From positions 1-64,000 of the forward strand of contig NZ_JARFVB010000012.1 of the NCBI RefSeq assembly GCF_029193885.1: a DNA stretch of 64,000 nucleotides, given 5' to 3'. A model generated the notes under the pieces. That model was given only the letters and a program-made list of their open reading frames with translations, had not been told where the DNA came from and searched no databases. Numbering within the stretch: position 1 is the stretch's first letter; each line of letters opens with the position of its first letter. The position numbers and the translations under genes are program-made. The DNA is from Flagellimonas yonaguniensis (GTDB lineage Bacteria > Bacteroidota > Bacteroidia > Flavobacteriales > Flavobacteriaceae). Shown here piece by piece: positions 42,956-52,576 of the stretch.

Positions 42956-44791
42956 TTACTTTTTCTTGGAATCGGCTTCCATCTTGTCTTTCAATGCTTG
43001 CAATGCGGAGTTCGCATCTCCAAGGGTCGGAGCGGCTTCATCGGATGATGCAGCTCTTTTCTTGGCAGCGGCTTTCACATTTCTGTCTTCTTGCTCTCTA
43101 AAGATTGCAGTGTGGCTGGCCACAACTCGTTTGAAATCTTTGTTGAACTCGATGATCTTGAATTCGGCCTCTTCACCTTTTACCAATTTCTTGCCGTCTT
43201 CTTTTTCCATGTGACGTTGTGGAACAAACCCAACGATGTCCTCGTTGAAGTTAATGGTAGCTCCTTTGTCAACAACCTCTGCAATCGCAGCTTTGTGAAT
43301 TGTTCCTTCAGCAAACTCTTCGGAATACTTGTCCCAAGGGTTCTCTGTGGTCTGTTTGTGACCTAGGCTCAATTTGCGTCCATCCACGTCCAATTCCAAT
43401 ACTTCCACTTCCAAAGTGTCACCTACAGTAACAAACTCGGATGGGTGTTTGATTTTCTTGGTCCATGAAAGATCGGAAATATAAATCAAACCGTCGATTC
43501 CTTCTTCCAACTCTACGAATACACCAAAGTTGGTAAAGTTTCTAACGATTCCTTTATGTCTTGATCCAACAGGATATTTAGAAGTAATATCGGTCCATGG
43601 GTCTGGGGTCAATTGCTTGATACCCAACGACATTTTACGATCTTCCCTATCCAAGGTCAATACAACGGCTTCAACTTCGTCACCTACGTTTACAAAGTCT
43701 TGTGCAGACCTTAGGTGCGTAGACCAGGACATTTCTGAAACGTGGATCAAACCTTCAACACCTTCGGCAACTTCGATAAATGCACCGTAATCAGCGATCA
43801 CAACTACCTTACCTTTTACTTTGTCACCTACTTTGATCTCATCACCAAGGGCATCCCATGGGTGTTTCTCCAATTGCTTAAGACCCAACTGGATTCTAGA
43901 CTTGTTATCATCGAAGTCCAAGATAACCACGTTCAATTTCTGGTCTAGCTCCACAACCTCGTTTGGGTGGTTGATTCTGCTCCAAGAAAGGTCGGTAATG
44001 TGTACCAATCCATCCACACCTCCAAGGTCGATAAATACCCCGTAAGATGTAATGTTCTTCACGATACCTTCCAATACTTGACCTTTTTCCAACTGGCCGA
44101 TGATCTCTTTTTTCTGCTCTTCGATGTCCGCTTCGATCAAAGCTTTGTGCGATACCACTACGTTCTTGAACTCGTGGTTGATCTTCACTACTTTGAACTC
44201 CATGGTCTTACCTACGTACTGATCGTAATCACGGATAGGCTTCACATCGATTTGAGAACCTGGCAAGAAGGCTTCGATTCCGAATACGTCAACGATCATA
44301 CCACCTTTGGTACGGCATTTAACGAATCCAGTAACGATTTCTTCTTTGTCGTGTGCGTTGTTTACACGCTCCCACGCCTTGATGGTTCTTGCTTTTCTGT
44401 GGGACAATACCAACTGACCGGTTTTGTCTTCACGGATATCTATAAGTACCTCAACCTTATCACCAACTTTTAGGTCGGGATTGTAGCGGAACTCATTCAA
44501 GGAAATCACACCTTCGGACTTGGCATTGATGTCAATGATGGCCTCACGGTCTGTCATGTGAACAACTTCTCCTTCCACTACTTCTTCATCGGCAGTGTCC
44601 ACAAAGTTTTCCTCTACAAGTGTTTCAAATTCCTTGAGCTTGCTGTCTTCAACGCGCTCAATTCCTTCCTCGTACTTGTCCCAATCAAAATTTTCAAGAA
44701 ATTCCTGAGGATCTTGTTGGGGTTGCGTTTCTTCTTTTACCTGTGCTGCGGCAGTTTCTTCTACCTCAACGTTTTGTTTTTCTTCAGCCAT
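42956..44791 (-). CDS. rpsA: 30S ribosomal protein S1
   Basis: S1 binds mRNA and the small subunit. The 611-aa protein has an acidic N-terminal extension (rich in Glu up to about residue 60) followed by six S1 OB-fold repeats. The later ones are well marked by YGVFIDLGGVDGLVHITDLSW, YGAFIEVAEGVEGLIHVSEMSW and FGVFVELEEGIDGLIYISDLSW-type blocks (each given here only in outline, near 248, 335 and 422). A Lys/Ala-rich tail ends the protein. It is longer than E. coli S1 (557 aa), as usual in Bacteroidota. It is a single-gene unit with its own promoter, a leader of about 112 nt and a strong terminator. Confidence 0.96.
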   Translation of the reverse strand: MAEEKQNVEVEETAAAQVKEETQPQQDPQEFLENFDWDKYEEGIERVEDSKLKEFETLVEENFVDTADEEVVEGEVVHMTDREAIIDINAKSEGVISLNEFRYNPDLKVGDKVEVLIDIREDKTGQLVLSHRKARTIKAWERVNNAHDKEEIVTGFVKCRTKGGMIVDVFGIEAFLPGSQIDVKPIRDYDQYVGKTMEFKVVKINHEFKNVVVSHKALIEADIEEQKKEIIGQLEKGQVLEGIVKNITSYGVFIDLGGVDGLVHITDLSWSRINHPNEVVELDQKLNVVILDFDDNKSRIQLGLKQLEKHPWDALGDEIKVGDKVKGKVVVIADYGAFIEVAEGVEGLIHVSEMSWSTHLRSAQDFVNVGDEVEAVVLTLDREDRKMSLGIKQLTPDPWTDITSKYPVGSRHKGIVRNFTNFGVFVELEEGIDGLIYISDLSWTKKIKHPSEFVTVGDTLEVEVLELDVDGRKLSLGHKQTTENPWDKYSEEFAEGTIHKAAIAEVVDKGATINFNEDIVGFVPQRHMEKEDGKKLVKGEEAEFKIIEFNKDFKRVVASHTAIFREQEDRNVKAAAKKRAASSDEAAPTLGDANSALQALKDKMEADSKKK

Positions 44792-44909
44792 GCTTGCTGA
44801 TTAAAATTTGTATTCCACGTTTTACAAGAGTTGAACAATTACCGCGGAAGTGGTTTTAAAATGATTTTCTAAATTCCCTTTTTCTCTTGCCTCCTTGCCA
44901 AAAGGGGTG

Positions 44910-44940
44910 CAAAAATACAATTAAATTATTGATATACAAA
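44910..44940 (-). promoter_or_regulatory. Promoter of rpsA with both Bacteroidota elements
   Basis: On the minus strand TTTG (44937-44940) and TATTTTTG (44910-44917) are separated by 19 bp, a textbook match to the Bacteroidota primary sigma factor promoter. The predicted start lies near 44903, leaving a leader of about 112 nt before the ATG at 44791. The leader contains GGCAAGGAGGCAAG but no structure that I can name. Confidence 0.8.
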
Positions 44941-45050
44941 GCCTATACGCAAGGTTTCGGCAAAAAAAGTATTACAATAATTTAATGGCAAAATATGAGT
45001 AGATTGTCTATCTTGAGACTTCTAATTGTTAACTGTAAAAAAATACCATT

Positions 45051-45431
45051 ATGAGTGTAAAGGCAAAGTACCAACCTGTATTAGATCTAGGCGAGGAATT
45101 GGAAGTGAAAAACGGCGATGTTGTTGTGGAAGGCGACATTTTGAAGATAAAAGGAATGACCAAGACCCAATATGAGAAGAACATCTTATGGGACAAGATC
45201 AAAGAAATCGGAGGGGAAAAACCATCCGATATCAAAGCGAACATTACCGTAGAGGATGATTCCGTGTACCACAGGCATACCGTGAAGAGCGGGGAATCGT
45301 TGAGCAAGATTGCAAAGCATTACTACGGCGACCCGATGAAGTACACCAAAATTTTTGATGCGAACACCAATATCCTAAAGGACCCGAATGTGATTCATCC
45401 GGATCAGGTGTTGGTAATTCCTAATTTGTAA
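45051..45431 (+). CDS. LysM-domain protein with BON-like N-terminus (Kbp-like)
   Basis: This 126-aa protein has a C-terminal LysM domain (about residues 74-125) with YHRHTVKSGESLSKIAKHYYG, broken here as VKSGESLSKIAKHYYG, and a closing HPDQVLVIPNL. The N-terminal part (about 15-70: VVVEGDILKIKGMTKTQYEK) recalls a BON-type fold. This architecture matches E. coli Kbp (YgaU), a small cytoplasmic or periplasmic potassium-binding protein, although no signal peptide is seen here. LysM usually binds N-acetylglucosamine-containing glycans, but Kbp shows it can serve another purpose. It is a single-gene unit ended by the hairpin at 45485. Confidence 0.8.
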   Translation: MSVKAKYQPVLDLGEELEVKNGDVVVEGDILKIKGMTKTQYEKNILWDKIKEIGGEKPSDIKANITVEDDSVYHRHTVKSGESLSKIAKHYYGDPMKYTKIFDANTNILKDPNVIHPDQVLVIPNL

Positions 45432-45436
45432 TAGTT

Positions 45437-45461
45437 GTCGGTTCGAGCGTAGTCGAGAACG
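45437..45461. repeat. Extragenic palindromic element with TTCGA core
   Basis: The sequence GGTTCGAGCGTAGTCGAGAA with flanks forms an imperfect inverted repeat (GTTC/GAAC arms with TCGA blocks). Similar TTCGAG...CTCGAA elements recur in intergenic regions of many Flavobacteriaceae genomes as I remember them. It sits between the stop codon of the LysM gene and its terminator. Confidence 0.55.
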
Positions 45462-45484
45462 AAACGATATTGTAGAATAAGAAG

Positions 45485-45508
45485 GCGCCCCTTTTGGGCG
45501 CTTTTTTT
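45485..45508 (+). terminator. Intrinsic terminator after the LysM gene
   Basis: GCGCCC (45485-45490) pairs with GGGCGC (45496-45501) around CTTTT and is followed by a run of seven Ts, a standard rho-independent signal. Confidence 0.88.
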
Positions 45509-45673
45509 GTTTTGGAGAAAAGTACTGGCTTCACTTTTCAGTGCCGAAAATGTTTTTGGCATCAACCCATACAATTATACAAGAATCATATCATCATACA
45601 ATGACCAAGAGTTTGCAACACTCAATAAAAATTACAGTCCTTAGATTGATTTACCTCTTAAAACCATGGAATA

Positions 45674-46876
45674 ATGAGTAAAATTAATTTCGGCTTCATT
45701 GTAATTTCCCTTGTATTATTATCGTGTAATTCCAATAAGAAAAAGAAAATCCCCAACGCCGCAGATGAGGTAATCACTTTACAGGAGCGAGTTGAAAGTA
45801 ATATTTACAAAATAGATGAAAATGGCAAAAATGACTCTATTCCAACCACTATTGAATCAAGAATGAAATCTCTCAATGTACCAGGGGTAAGTATCACTAT
45901 TTTCGATAACAATAAAATCCTTTGGTCAAAAGGTTATGGTAAAAAAAACAAGGAAACAGAAGAAGATGTAACTGAAAGCACTCTATTTCAAGCGGCATCG
46001 ATTTCTAAACCAGTTGCCAGTGTTGCCGCATTTAAATTAATTGAAGAAAACAAATTCTCCCTTAATGAAAATATCAACTCAAAATTAATCAGATGGCAAG
46101 TTCCTGACAATGAATTTACCGGAACGGAAAAGGTAACCGCTCGTGGAATAATGAGCCATACTTCAGGATTAACCACATCGGGTTTTCAAGGGTACCACAA
46201 AAAGGATTCCATTCCAACACTATTGGAAGTATTACAAGGAAGCGAAACAACAAATTCAGAACCTGTGCGTGTTTTCCAAGAACCTGGCACCTCCGAATTT
46301 TATTCAGGCGGCGGGATGGAAGTATTGCACATGTTGATGGAGGATGTAACAGGAGAAGAATTTCCCCAACTACTGGACGCTTTGGTTCTTAATCCAACTG
46401 AAATGAAGAACAGTTCCTTTGCTTATCCGCTTCCTGAAAAGTTGGATTCTTTAACAGCCAATGGTTACGATGAAAATGGAAAAGTTATTGACGGTGGCTA
46501 TCATATCTATCCCGAAAAGGCAGCAGCTGGACTTTGGACCAACCCAACGGATTTGGCGTTTTTCATGATAGCTTTGGGACAATCATATCGAGGGGAAGAC
46601 AGTAAGTTGTTAAGTCAAAAATCAGCCAAGACCATGATGACCCGAGTACCAAATGCAGGTGGCATTGGGATAGGAATAGACGGAGAAGGCAAGGCTTTTC
46701 GCTTTAGACACACGGGAGGAAATGCAGGTTTTGTTTGCTACGCTGTCTCTTTTGCGGATACAGGACGTGGAGCTGTGGTTATGACTAACTCTGACAACGG
46801 TTTTCCTTTGATTCACGAAATCATACGAACCATATCAAGGGAATATCATTGGCCTGCAATGTGGATGCGGGAATAG
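45674..46876 (+). CDS. Serine hydrolase lipoprotein, class C beta-lactamase-like
   Basis: This 400-aa protein has a lipoprotein signal with a lipobox at LLSC (cysteine near residue 18), so it should be anchored in the outer or inner membrane facing the periplasm. The beta-lactamase/transpeptidase fold shows the SxxK motif SISK (about residues 109-112), the YSN-equivalent region EFYSGGGMEVL (about 211-221), and the HTG variant of the third motif in RHTGGNAG (about 350-357). Family members act as D,D-peptidases, esterases or lactamases; a lactamase role is only one option. It stands alone between a terminator and the convergent cmk gene. The upstream 240 bp are AT-rich with no clear promoter. 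Confidence 0.85.
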   Translation: MSKINFGFIVISLVLLSCNSNKKKKIPNAADEVITLQERVESNIYKIDENGKNDSIPTTIESRMKSLNVPGVSITIFDNNKILWSKGYGKKNKETEEDVTESTLFQAASISKPVASVAAFKLIEENKFSLNENINSKLIRWQVPDNEFTGTEKVTARGIMSHTSGLTTSGFQGYHKKDSIPTLLEVLQGSETTNSEPVRVFQEPGTSEFYSGGGMEVLHMLMEDVTGEEFPQLLDALVLNPTEMKNSSFAYPLPEKLDSLTANGYDENGKVIDGGYHIYPEKAAAGLWTNPTDLAFFMIALGQSYRGEDSKLLSQKSAKTMMTRVPNAGGIGIGIDGEGKAFRFRHTGGNAGFVCYAVSFADTGRGAVVMTNSDNGFPLIHEIIRTISREYHWPAMWMRE

Positions 46877-46928
46877 ACGGGTATCATAACCTAAGTGCTG
46901 TCGGTTAATTCGAGAAAATTTTCTATTA

Positions 46929-47627
46929 TCAATTTACTCGTTCAATTACCCGTTGCGAGAAATCGTGGATACGCTCGAACTGCTCCTCCAATCCCATATC
47001 ACTGTTATCAAACTCAATAGCGTCTTTGGCCTTGGTCAAGGGAGATATGGTTCGGGTAGAATCAATACGGTCGCGCTCCTCTACATTTTTAAGTACTTCG
47101 GCATAGGTGACCTCCTCCCCTTTTTCCAACAGCTCTTTGTATCTACGAGCTGCCCTGGTCTCAGGAGAGGCCGTCATAAAGAGTTTTAGCTCTGCATCAG
47201 GGAAAACAACGGTTCCAATATCACGACCGTCCATCACAATGCCCTTGTCCTTGCCCATTTCTTGCTGAATCTTGACGAGCTTTTCTCGGACTTCCTTAAT
47301 GGCTGCCACCTTGCTCACAAACCCAGAAACTTGCATGGTTCTAATCTCTTTTTCCACGTTTTCATCGTTCAAGAACATATCGGAACGTCCAGTTTCCTTG
47401 TTGGAGACAAATTTGAGGTGTACTTCGGATAACTTATCGATCAAAGTGGCTTCATCCACCTCCCCTCTATCATTGATGATACCTTCTTGCAAGGCAAAAA
47501 AGGTCACGGCACGATACATCGCTCCTGTATCCACATAAATATAATTCAAGGTTGAAGCCAACCTTTTGGCGATGGTACTCTTTCCCGTAGAGGAATATCC
47601 ATCAATTGCAATCGTTATTTTTCCCAT
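46929..47627 (-). CDS. cmk: Cytidylate kinase
   Basis: Cmk phosphorylates CMP and dCMP. The 232-aa protein starts with IAIDGYSSTGKSTIAKRLA, a P-loop at about residues 8-19. It continues with YVDTGAMYRAVTFFAL (about 31-46), the NMP-binding block MDGRDIGTVVFPDAELKLFMTA (about 135-156, shown by RDIGTVVFPDA), and the lid arginines in ARRYKELLEKG and RDRIDSTRTISPL. The length matches the bacterial short form. It lies 49 bp downstream of lon on the same strand, but there is no known functional link. Confidence 0.94.
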   Translation of the reverse strand: MGKITIAIDGYSSTGKSTIAKRLASTLNYIYVDTGAMYRAVTFFALQEGIINDRGEVDEATLIDKLSEVHLKFVSNKETGRSDMFLNDENVEKEIRTMQVSGFVSKVAAIKEVREKLVKIQQEMGKDKGIVMDGRDIGTVVFPDAELKLFMTASPETRAARRYKELLEKGEEVTYAEVLKNVEERDRIDSTRTISPLTKAKDAIEFDNSDMGLEEQFERIHDFSQRVIERVN

Positions 47628-47676
47628 AGGCCAAAAATAGACAGAAAAGGTATTACGCGCTTATGACTTACATCAT

Positions 47677-50127
47677 TTATAGTGTCTTTGCATTCTTTAC
47701 CTTCTGCTTGGTAATGGCGATATCGATTACCTCACTCATATCCGTCACATAATGGAAGGTAAGCCCTTTGAGGTACTCTTCCTTGATTTCCTCAATATCC
47801 TTTTTGTTGTCCATACAGAGAATGATTTCCTTGATTCTAGCTCTTTTGGCCGCCAAGATCTTTTCCTTGATTCCACCTACGGGCAACACCTTGCCCCGAA
47901 GGGTAATCTCGCCGGTCATGGCCAAGCTCTTTTTCACTTTACGCTGTGTAAAGAGGGATATCAACGAGGTCAACATAGTGATACCTGCACTTGGACCATC
48001 TTTTGGTGTGGCTCCTTCGGGCACGTGAATGTGGACATTGTACTTATCAAATACGCTGGAATCGATACCGTATTCATCCGCATGGGATTTGATGTACTCC
48101 ATGGCGATAGTGGCTGATTCCTTCATTACTTTACCGAGGTTACCCGTAATGTTCATGGTCCCCTTTCCTTTGGAAAGAATGGACTCGATGAACAAAATAT
48201 CGCCCCCAACGCTGGTCCATGCCAATCCTGTGACCACACCTGCCACATCATTGTTTTCGTACTTGTCACGCTCCAATCGGGCTGGGCCTAAAATTTCTTC
48301 GACATTTTCGTTCGTCAAGGTAACGTTGTACTCCTCTTCCATGGCAATGGATTTTGCTGCGTAGCGTACCACCTTGGCTATTTGTTTTTCCAAGCTTCGC
48401 ACCCCGGATTCGCGAGTGTAGCCCTCAACGATTTTTTCCAATTGGCGTTTGCCTATTTTCAAATCCTTTTTGGCCAATCCGTGCTCCTCCAACTGTTTGG
48501 GCAATAAGTGACGCTTGGCAATCTCCACCTTTTCCTCGATGGTGTAACCAGTCACATTGATGATCTCCATACGATCACGCAAAGCAGGTTGTATGGTGGA
48601 CAGGTTGTTCGCTGTAGCAATGAACATCACTTTGGACAAATCGTAGCCCATTTCCAAGAAATTATCATGGAACTCACTGTTCTGCTCTGGATCCAACACC
48701 TCCAACATAGCTGAAGATGGATCTCCCTGATGACTACTGGCCAGTTTATCGATCTCGTCTAAAATAAATACAGGGTTGGAAGTTCCCGCCTTTTTCAAGC
48801 TCTGGATGATCCTACCCGGCATGGCACCTATATATGTTTTTCGGTGTCCGCGTATCTCAGCTTCATCACGTAGACCACCCAAGGACATGCGCACATATTC
48901 CCTGCCCAAAGCCTCTGCCACGGATTTTCCTAAGGAGGTTTTACCCACACCGGGAGGTCCGTACAAACATAGGATTGGCGATTTCATATCGTTTCGCAGC
49001 TTTAAAACTGCTAAATATTCGATGATTCGACGCTTTACATCCTCCAGACCATAGTGGTCACGGTCCAAAATCTTTTGGGCCCGTTTCAGGTCGAACTTGT
49101 CCTTGGAATACTCGTTCCACGGCAAATCCAATAAGAGGTCCAAATAATTCCTTTGAATGGAGTACTCGGCCACTTGTGGATTCATACGTTGCATTTTGGA
49201 GAGTTCCTTCTCAAAATGCTCCTGTACTTTTTTGCTCCATTTTTTCTTTTTGGCCTTTTCGGCCATTTCGTCCACCTCTTCCTCATACGACAGCCCACCA
49301 AGTTCCTCTTGGATGGTCTTCATTTGTTGATGAAGGAAATATTCACGTTGCTGTTGGTCCATATCACTACGGACCTTGCTTTGTATATCGTTGCGCAATT
49401 CCAACTTCTGAAGCTCCATGTTCATGTACTTCAAGGTGGCCAAAGCCCTTTCCTGAAGATTGGGTATTTCCAAAAGTTGTTGTTTTTCCTTTACGGCAAG
49501 ATTTAAGTTGGATGACACAAAATTGATCAAGAACGAATTGCTCTGGATGTTCTTGATGGCAAAAGTGGCCTCACTCGGAATATTCGGGTTGTCCTTGATG
49601 ATCTTGAAGGCTAGTTCCTTGATGGAATCAATGATGGCCTCGAATTCACTTCCTTTTTCATCGGGGCGCTCTTCCTTGGCCTCACTGACCTTGGCAGTCA
49701 TGTATGGCTTCTCGGTAAGAACGGCATCTATTTTAAACCGTTTCTTTCCTTGAATGATCACCGTAGTGTTCCCATCGGGCATTTGGAGCACCCTTAAAAT
49801 ACGTGCAACGGTCCCCATGGTATTGATGTCTTCTGGACCCGGGTTTTCTACACTCTCGTCTTTTTGGGAAACTACACCAATGGTTTTGGAACCATTATTG
49901 GCATCCTTGATCAGGTTGATGGATTTATCCCTCCCGGCAGTAATCGGAATGACCACACCAGGAAACAAAACGGTGTTTCTGAGCGGCAATACCGGCAATG
50001 TTTCCGGTAAGCTCTCCCTGTTCATCTGTTCTTCGTCCTCCGGGGTCAACAACGGAATCAATTCCGCATCCTCATCAAGCCCTTGTAAATCTATATTGTC
50101 AAATTTGGTAATTTTCATCTCTCCCAT
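47677..50127 (-). CDS. lon: ATP-dependent protease Lon
   Basis: Lon degrades misfolded and regulatory proteins. The 816-aa protein has the LON N-domain (about 40-240, with [19 protein letters not shown]), a coiled middle part, the AAA+ module with [20 protein letters not shown] (Walker A near 389-396) and [10 protein letters not shown] (Walker B near 453). The C-terminal Ser-Lys protease has its serine in [10 protein letters not shown] (near 710) and its lysine in [11 protein letters not shown] (near 754). The start at 50127 ([12 protein letters not shown]) could also be the ATG three codons later. It is a single gene with a roughly 220-bp divergent region shared with the sigma-factor gene. 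Confidence 0.96.
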   Translation of the reverse strand: MGEMKITKFDNIDLQGLDEDAELIPLLTPEDEEQMNRESLPETLPVLPLRNTVLFPGVVIPITAGRDKSINLIKDANNGSKTIGVVSQKDESVENPGPEDINTMGTVARILRVLQMPDGNTTVIIQGKKRFKIDAVLTEKPYMTAKVSEAKEERPDEKGSEFEAIIDSIKELAFKIIKDNPNIPSEATFAIKNIQSNSFLINFVSSNLNLAVKEKQQLLEIPNLQERALATLKYMNMELQKLELRNDIQSKVRSDMDQQQREYFLHQQMKTIQEELGGLSYEEEVDEMAEKAKKKKWSKKVQEHFEKELSKMQRMNPQVAEYSIQRNYLDLLLDLPWNEYSKDKFDLKRAQKILDRDHYGLEDVKRRIIEYLAVLKLRNDMKSPILCLYGPPGVGKTSLGKSVAEALGREYVRMSLGGLRDEAEIRGHRKTYIGAMPGRIIQSLKKAGTSNPVFILDEIDKLASSHQGDPSSAMLEVLDPEQNSEFHDNFLEMGYDLSKVMFIATANNLSTIQPALRDRMEIINVTGYTIEEKVEIAKRHLLPKQLEEHGLAKKDLKIGKRQLEKIVEGYTRESGVRSLEKQIAKVVRYAAKSIAMEEEYNVTLTNENVEEILGPARLERDKYENNDVAGVVTGLAWTSVGGDILFIESILSKGKGTMNITGNLGKVMKESATIAMEYIKSHADEYGIDSSVFDKYNVHIHVPEGATPKDGPSAGITMLTSLISLFTQRKVKKSLAMTGEITLRGKVLPVGGIKEKILAAKRARIKEIILCMDNKKDIEEIKEEYLKGLTFHYVTDMSEVIDIAITKQKVKNAKTL

Positions 50128-50297
50128 ATCATCTTTTCGGTCATTTTGTCAGAATCGACAAAGAACCAACATTTTTATTCAACATTCAAGTCTTCGCAAA
50201 TCCTTTAAAATCAATGTTTACAGTAACTCGAAGACTTAGTATCACCCATTAATTGGCAATTCCTGTGCCATTAAAAATCAAATTTTAAGAAAAAAGT

Positions 50298-50328
50298 GTA
50301 ACAAATGGTAAATTGGGTAATCTATAAG
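50298..50328 (+). promoter_or_regulatory. Putative ECF-type promoter of the sigma-factor operon
   Basis: GTAACA (50298-50303) and TCTATAAG (50321-50328) are separated by 17 bp. An AAC-containing -35 box is typical of extracytoplasmic-function sigma factors, and no TAnnTTTG box occurs here. The sigma factor encoded 17 bp downstream may therefore autoregulate. This is inference from one site. Confidence 0.4.
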
Positions 50329-50344
50329 ACAAACCATTCATTTT

Positions 50345-50902
50345 TTGAGCCAACAAAATGAACATATTGACACACTGCTCAAATCGTGCATGCAGGGCAA
50401 ACAAAGTGCGCAACTAGAGATTTACAACCGCTATTACAAAGCGATGTACAACACTGCTTTTAGGATTGTAAAACACACTGCCGAGGCCGAGGATGTGATG
50501 CAGGAATCGTTCCTGAGCGCATTTACCAAACTGCACACCTTTAAAGGAGACGTCGCCTTTGGGGCATGGTTGAAGCGGATCGTGATCAATAACAGTATCT
50601 ATCATTACAAAAAGCAGCAGAAAAAACATGCTACTGATTTGGATGATGTAATGTACAAGGTCGAAGATAATGATGGAGTTGCTTCAGATCAAAATGGTTA
50701 CACAGAACTGAAGGCTCAAAAAGTGATGGAAACCATGAAAAGTTTGAAAGACAATTACAGAGTTTCTTTGACCTTACATTTAATTGAAGGGTACGATTAC
50801 GAAGAAATAAGTGAAATAATGAACATTAGCTATGCTAATTGTAGAACCATGATTTCGAGGGCCAAACAAAGCCTGAGAAAAAAGTTGACCGTAAATGTTT
50901 AG
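50345..50902 (+). CDS. RNA polymerase sigma factor, sigma-70 family (ECF type)
   Basis: This 185-aa protein has sigma region 2 (about 25-95: EIYNRYYKAMYNTAFRIVK and EAEDVMQESFLSAFTKL, with the DNA-melting GAWLKRIVINNSIYHYKK) and region 4 (about 125-180: MKSLKDNYRVSLTLHLIEG and YEEISEIMNISYANCRTMI). No region 1.1 or 3 is present, which fits the ECF class. The start is TTG at 50345 (MSQQNEHIDTLLKSC); the first ATG is out of frame and an in-frame stop lies at 50318. It is followed after 2 bp by a probable membrane anti-sigma factor and two secreted beta-rich proteins. Confidence 0.88.
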   Translation: MSQQNEHIDTLLKSCMQGKQSAQLEIYNRYYKAMYNTAFRIVKHTAEAEDVMQESFLSAFTKLHTFKGDVAFGAWLKRIVINNSIYHYKKQQKKHATDLDDVMYKVEDNDGVASDQNGYTELKAQKVMETMKSLKDNYRVSLTLHLIEGYDYEEISEIMNISYANCRTMISRAKQSLRKKLTVNV

Positions 50903-50904
50903 TT

Positions 50905-51465
50905 ATGAACAAGGATAGTTTAGATAGTTTGTTTGAGAGACTCCATGGGGAGTTCGATGTAGCCGAGCCGCAAAGCGGACACCAAGAACGGTTTTTGGAA
51001 AAATTGAACCAAAACCAGGGCACGATCACCCTGAACAAAAAGAAGACATCTTGGTGGAGACCTTTGTCCATTGCCGCATCCATAGCTTTAGTGACGATTT
51101 TAGGCTACCAGGCCTTTGGACCACAGCAGAGCATAAAGCAACAAGTGGTAAAAATCGCCCCTGAAGTATCCCAGACGGAGTTCTATTTCGCCAATCTTAT
51201 CGAGGAACAGGTAGAGGTGCTCAAAGATGAGAAAACACCCGAGACCGCTCAATTGGTGGATGACACCTTGGCACAACTACAACGGTTGGACAAAGATTAC
51301 CAAACCCTTGAGCAAGATTTGGTAAATGGTGGTGACAGCAAGATCATCTTGAGCGCGATGATCACGAATTTCCAGACACGAATCGACCTTTTGAAAGAAG
51401 TTTTGAGCCAAATAGAAAACATTAAGAATTTAAAATCACAGAATGATGAAAGCTTTACCATTTAA
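50905..51465 (+). CDS. Probable membrane-bound anti-sigma factor
   Basis: This 186-aa protein has a short N-terminal cytoplasmic region (about 1-50: a DSLFERLHGEFDVAEP helix and QERFLEKLNQNQ), one membrane segment (PLSIAASIALVTILGYQAF, about 54-72), and a periplasmic part rich in helices (about 80-186, with LAQLQRLDKDYQTLEQDL). The layout and its position 2 bp after an ECF sigma-factor gene suggest an anti-sigma factor, although no zinc-binding HxxxCxxC motif is present. Its 3' end overlaps the next gene by 23 bp. Alternatively it could be a structural membrane protein; the anti-sigma role is inferred from context. Confidence 0.6.
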   Translation: MNKDSLDSLFERLHGEFDVAEPQSGHQERFLEKLNQNQGTITLNKKKTSWWRPLSIAASIALVTILGYQAFGPQQSIKQQVVKIAPEVSQTEFYFANLIEEQVEVLKDEKTPETAQLVDDTLAQLQRLDKDYQTLEQDLVNGGDSKIILSAMITNFQTRIDLLKEVLSQIENIKNLKSQNDESFTI

Positions 51466-52543
51466 ATACATCTTTTTCGCCTTGGCTTTGATTCCCCTTG
51501 TTGCGAGCGCCCACATGGACAACGACAAGTTGAACGGCAGGTATACCAAGGAAAAAACCATAAAAAAAGAGTTCAGCGTAAATGCTGATGCACTATTGAA
51601 GGTTGACAACAGCTACGGGAACCTTAACATTACTTCTTGGAACGAAAACCGTATTGTAATCGAGGTGCACGTAAAAACCAATGGCAACGATGAAGACCGT
51701 GTAAAGGAACGATTGGATGAAATTGACGTGGATTTTGAGAACAGTTCCAGCATGGTATCCGCACGAACAGATTTTGGAAACCGTAACAACAACTGGGGAT
51801 GGAGCTGGGGAAAACGCAAAAAAGTCAGTGTGCAAGTGAATTACACGATTAAATTGCCCGTAAAGAACAGTGTTAATCTGAGCAACGACTACGGAAGCAT
51901 TATCCTGGATCGTGTCGATGGCCATGCCAAAATAAGCTGTGATTACGGTAAGTTGGAAATCGGCGAGCTACGAGGACGTAACAATGAGCTTCGGTTTGAC
52001 TATACCTCAAGGTCCACTTTTGACTACATTAACAGTGCGGAGATCGTTGCGGATTATTCCGGCTTTAACATTGAAAAAGCAGGTAACTTGAACGTTAGGG
52101 CAGATTATACCAATGCCACGATCGAAGAAATGGAAAACCTTGAATATTCCAGCGATTATGGCTCCATTGATGTGAAAAACGTAAAGAATGTAGATGGCAA
52201 TGGGGACTATATCGGTGTAAAACTGGGCAATGTACATGGCAATGTGGCCATTACCAGCGACTATGGATCCATTAAAATAGACCGCATGGCACCGGATGCA
52301 GGTAACCTGGAAATCAGGTCGGACTACACAGGCATCAAAATAGGCTATGATCCCGATTATCATTTTAATTTTGAGATTTCCACCGAATACGCCGGGGTAA
52401 GTGGCAAGGACGATTTTGAAATCAGCATCAGCAAGGAAAAATCCACTGAAAAATATTATAGTGGTTACTACGGACAAGCAAATTCTGGAAACAGGGTAAG
52501 CATTACCAGTGACTACGGAGGCATATCATTTTATCAGAATTAA
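51443..52543 (+). CDS. Secreted DUF4097-like beta-repeat protein
   Basis: This 366-aa protein has a signal peptide (PFKYIFFALALIPLVASA, cleavage near residue 23). The rest forms repeats of about 20 residues rich in DYGS and DYTG turns, such as NDYGSIILDRVDG, CDYGKLEIGELRG, SDYGSIDVKNVKN, SDYGSIKIDRM and SDYTGIKIGYD. This right-handed beta-helix-like pattern is typical of DUF4097/adhesin-like families. A Trp/Asn-rich segment (NRNNNWGWSWGKRKK, about 112-126) is a variable loop. The gene starts inside the 3' end of the anti-sigma gene (23-bp overlap). It is probably periplasmic or outer-membrane attached and belongs to the sigma-factor module. Confidence 0.75.
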   Translation: MMKALPFKYIFFALALIPLVASAHMDNDKLNGRYTKEKTIKKEFSVNADALLKVDNSYGNLNITSWNENRIVIEVHVKTNGNDEDRVKERLDEIDVDFENSSSMVSARTDFGNRNNNWGWSWGKRKKVSVQVNYTIKLPVKNSVNLSNDYGSIILDRVDGHAKISCDYGKLEIGELRGRNNELRFDYTSRSTFDYINSAEIVADYSGFNIEKAGNLNVRADYTNATIEEMENLEYSSDYGSIDVKNVKNVDGNGDYIGVKLGNVHGNVAITSDYGSIKIDRMAPDAGNLEIRSDYTGIKIGYDPDYHFNFEISTEYAGVSGKDDFEISISKEKSTEKYYSGYYGQANSGNRVSITSDYGGISFYQN

Positions 52544-52576
52544 CATCAAATCAAAAACTATTTTAAACACAAGATC

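Noticed and set aside
45674..46876. Naming the serine hydrolase a beta-lactamase resistance gene
   Set aside because: The motifs fit the wider class C/serine hydrolase family; nothing shows activity against antibiotics.
46913..46924. The palindrome AGAAAATTTTCT as a terminator between the serine hydrolase and cmk
   Set aside because: It has almost no G/C pairs and no loop, so it cannot form a stable RNA hairpin.
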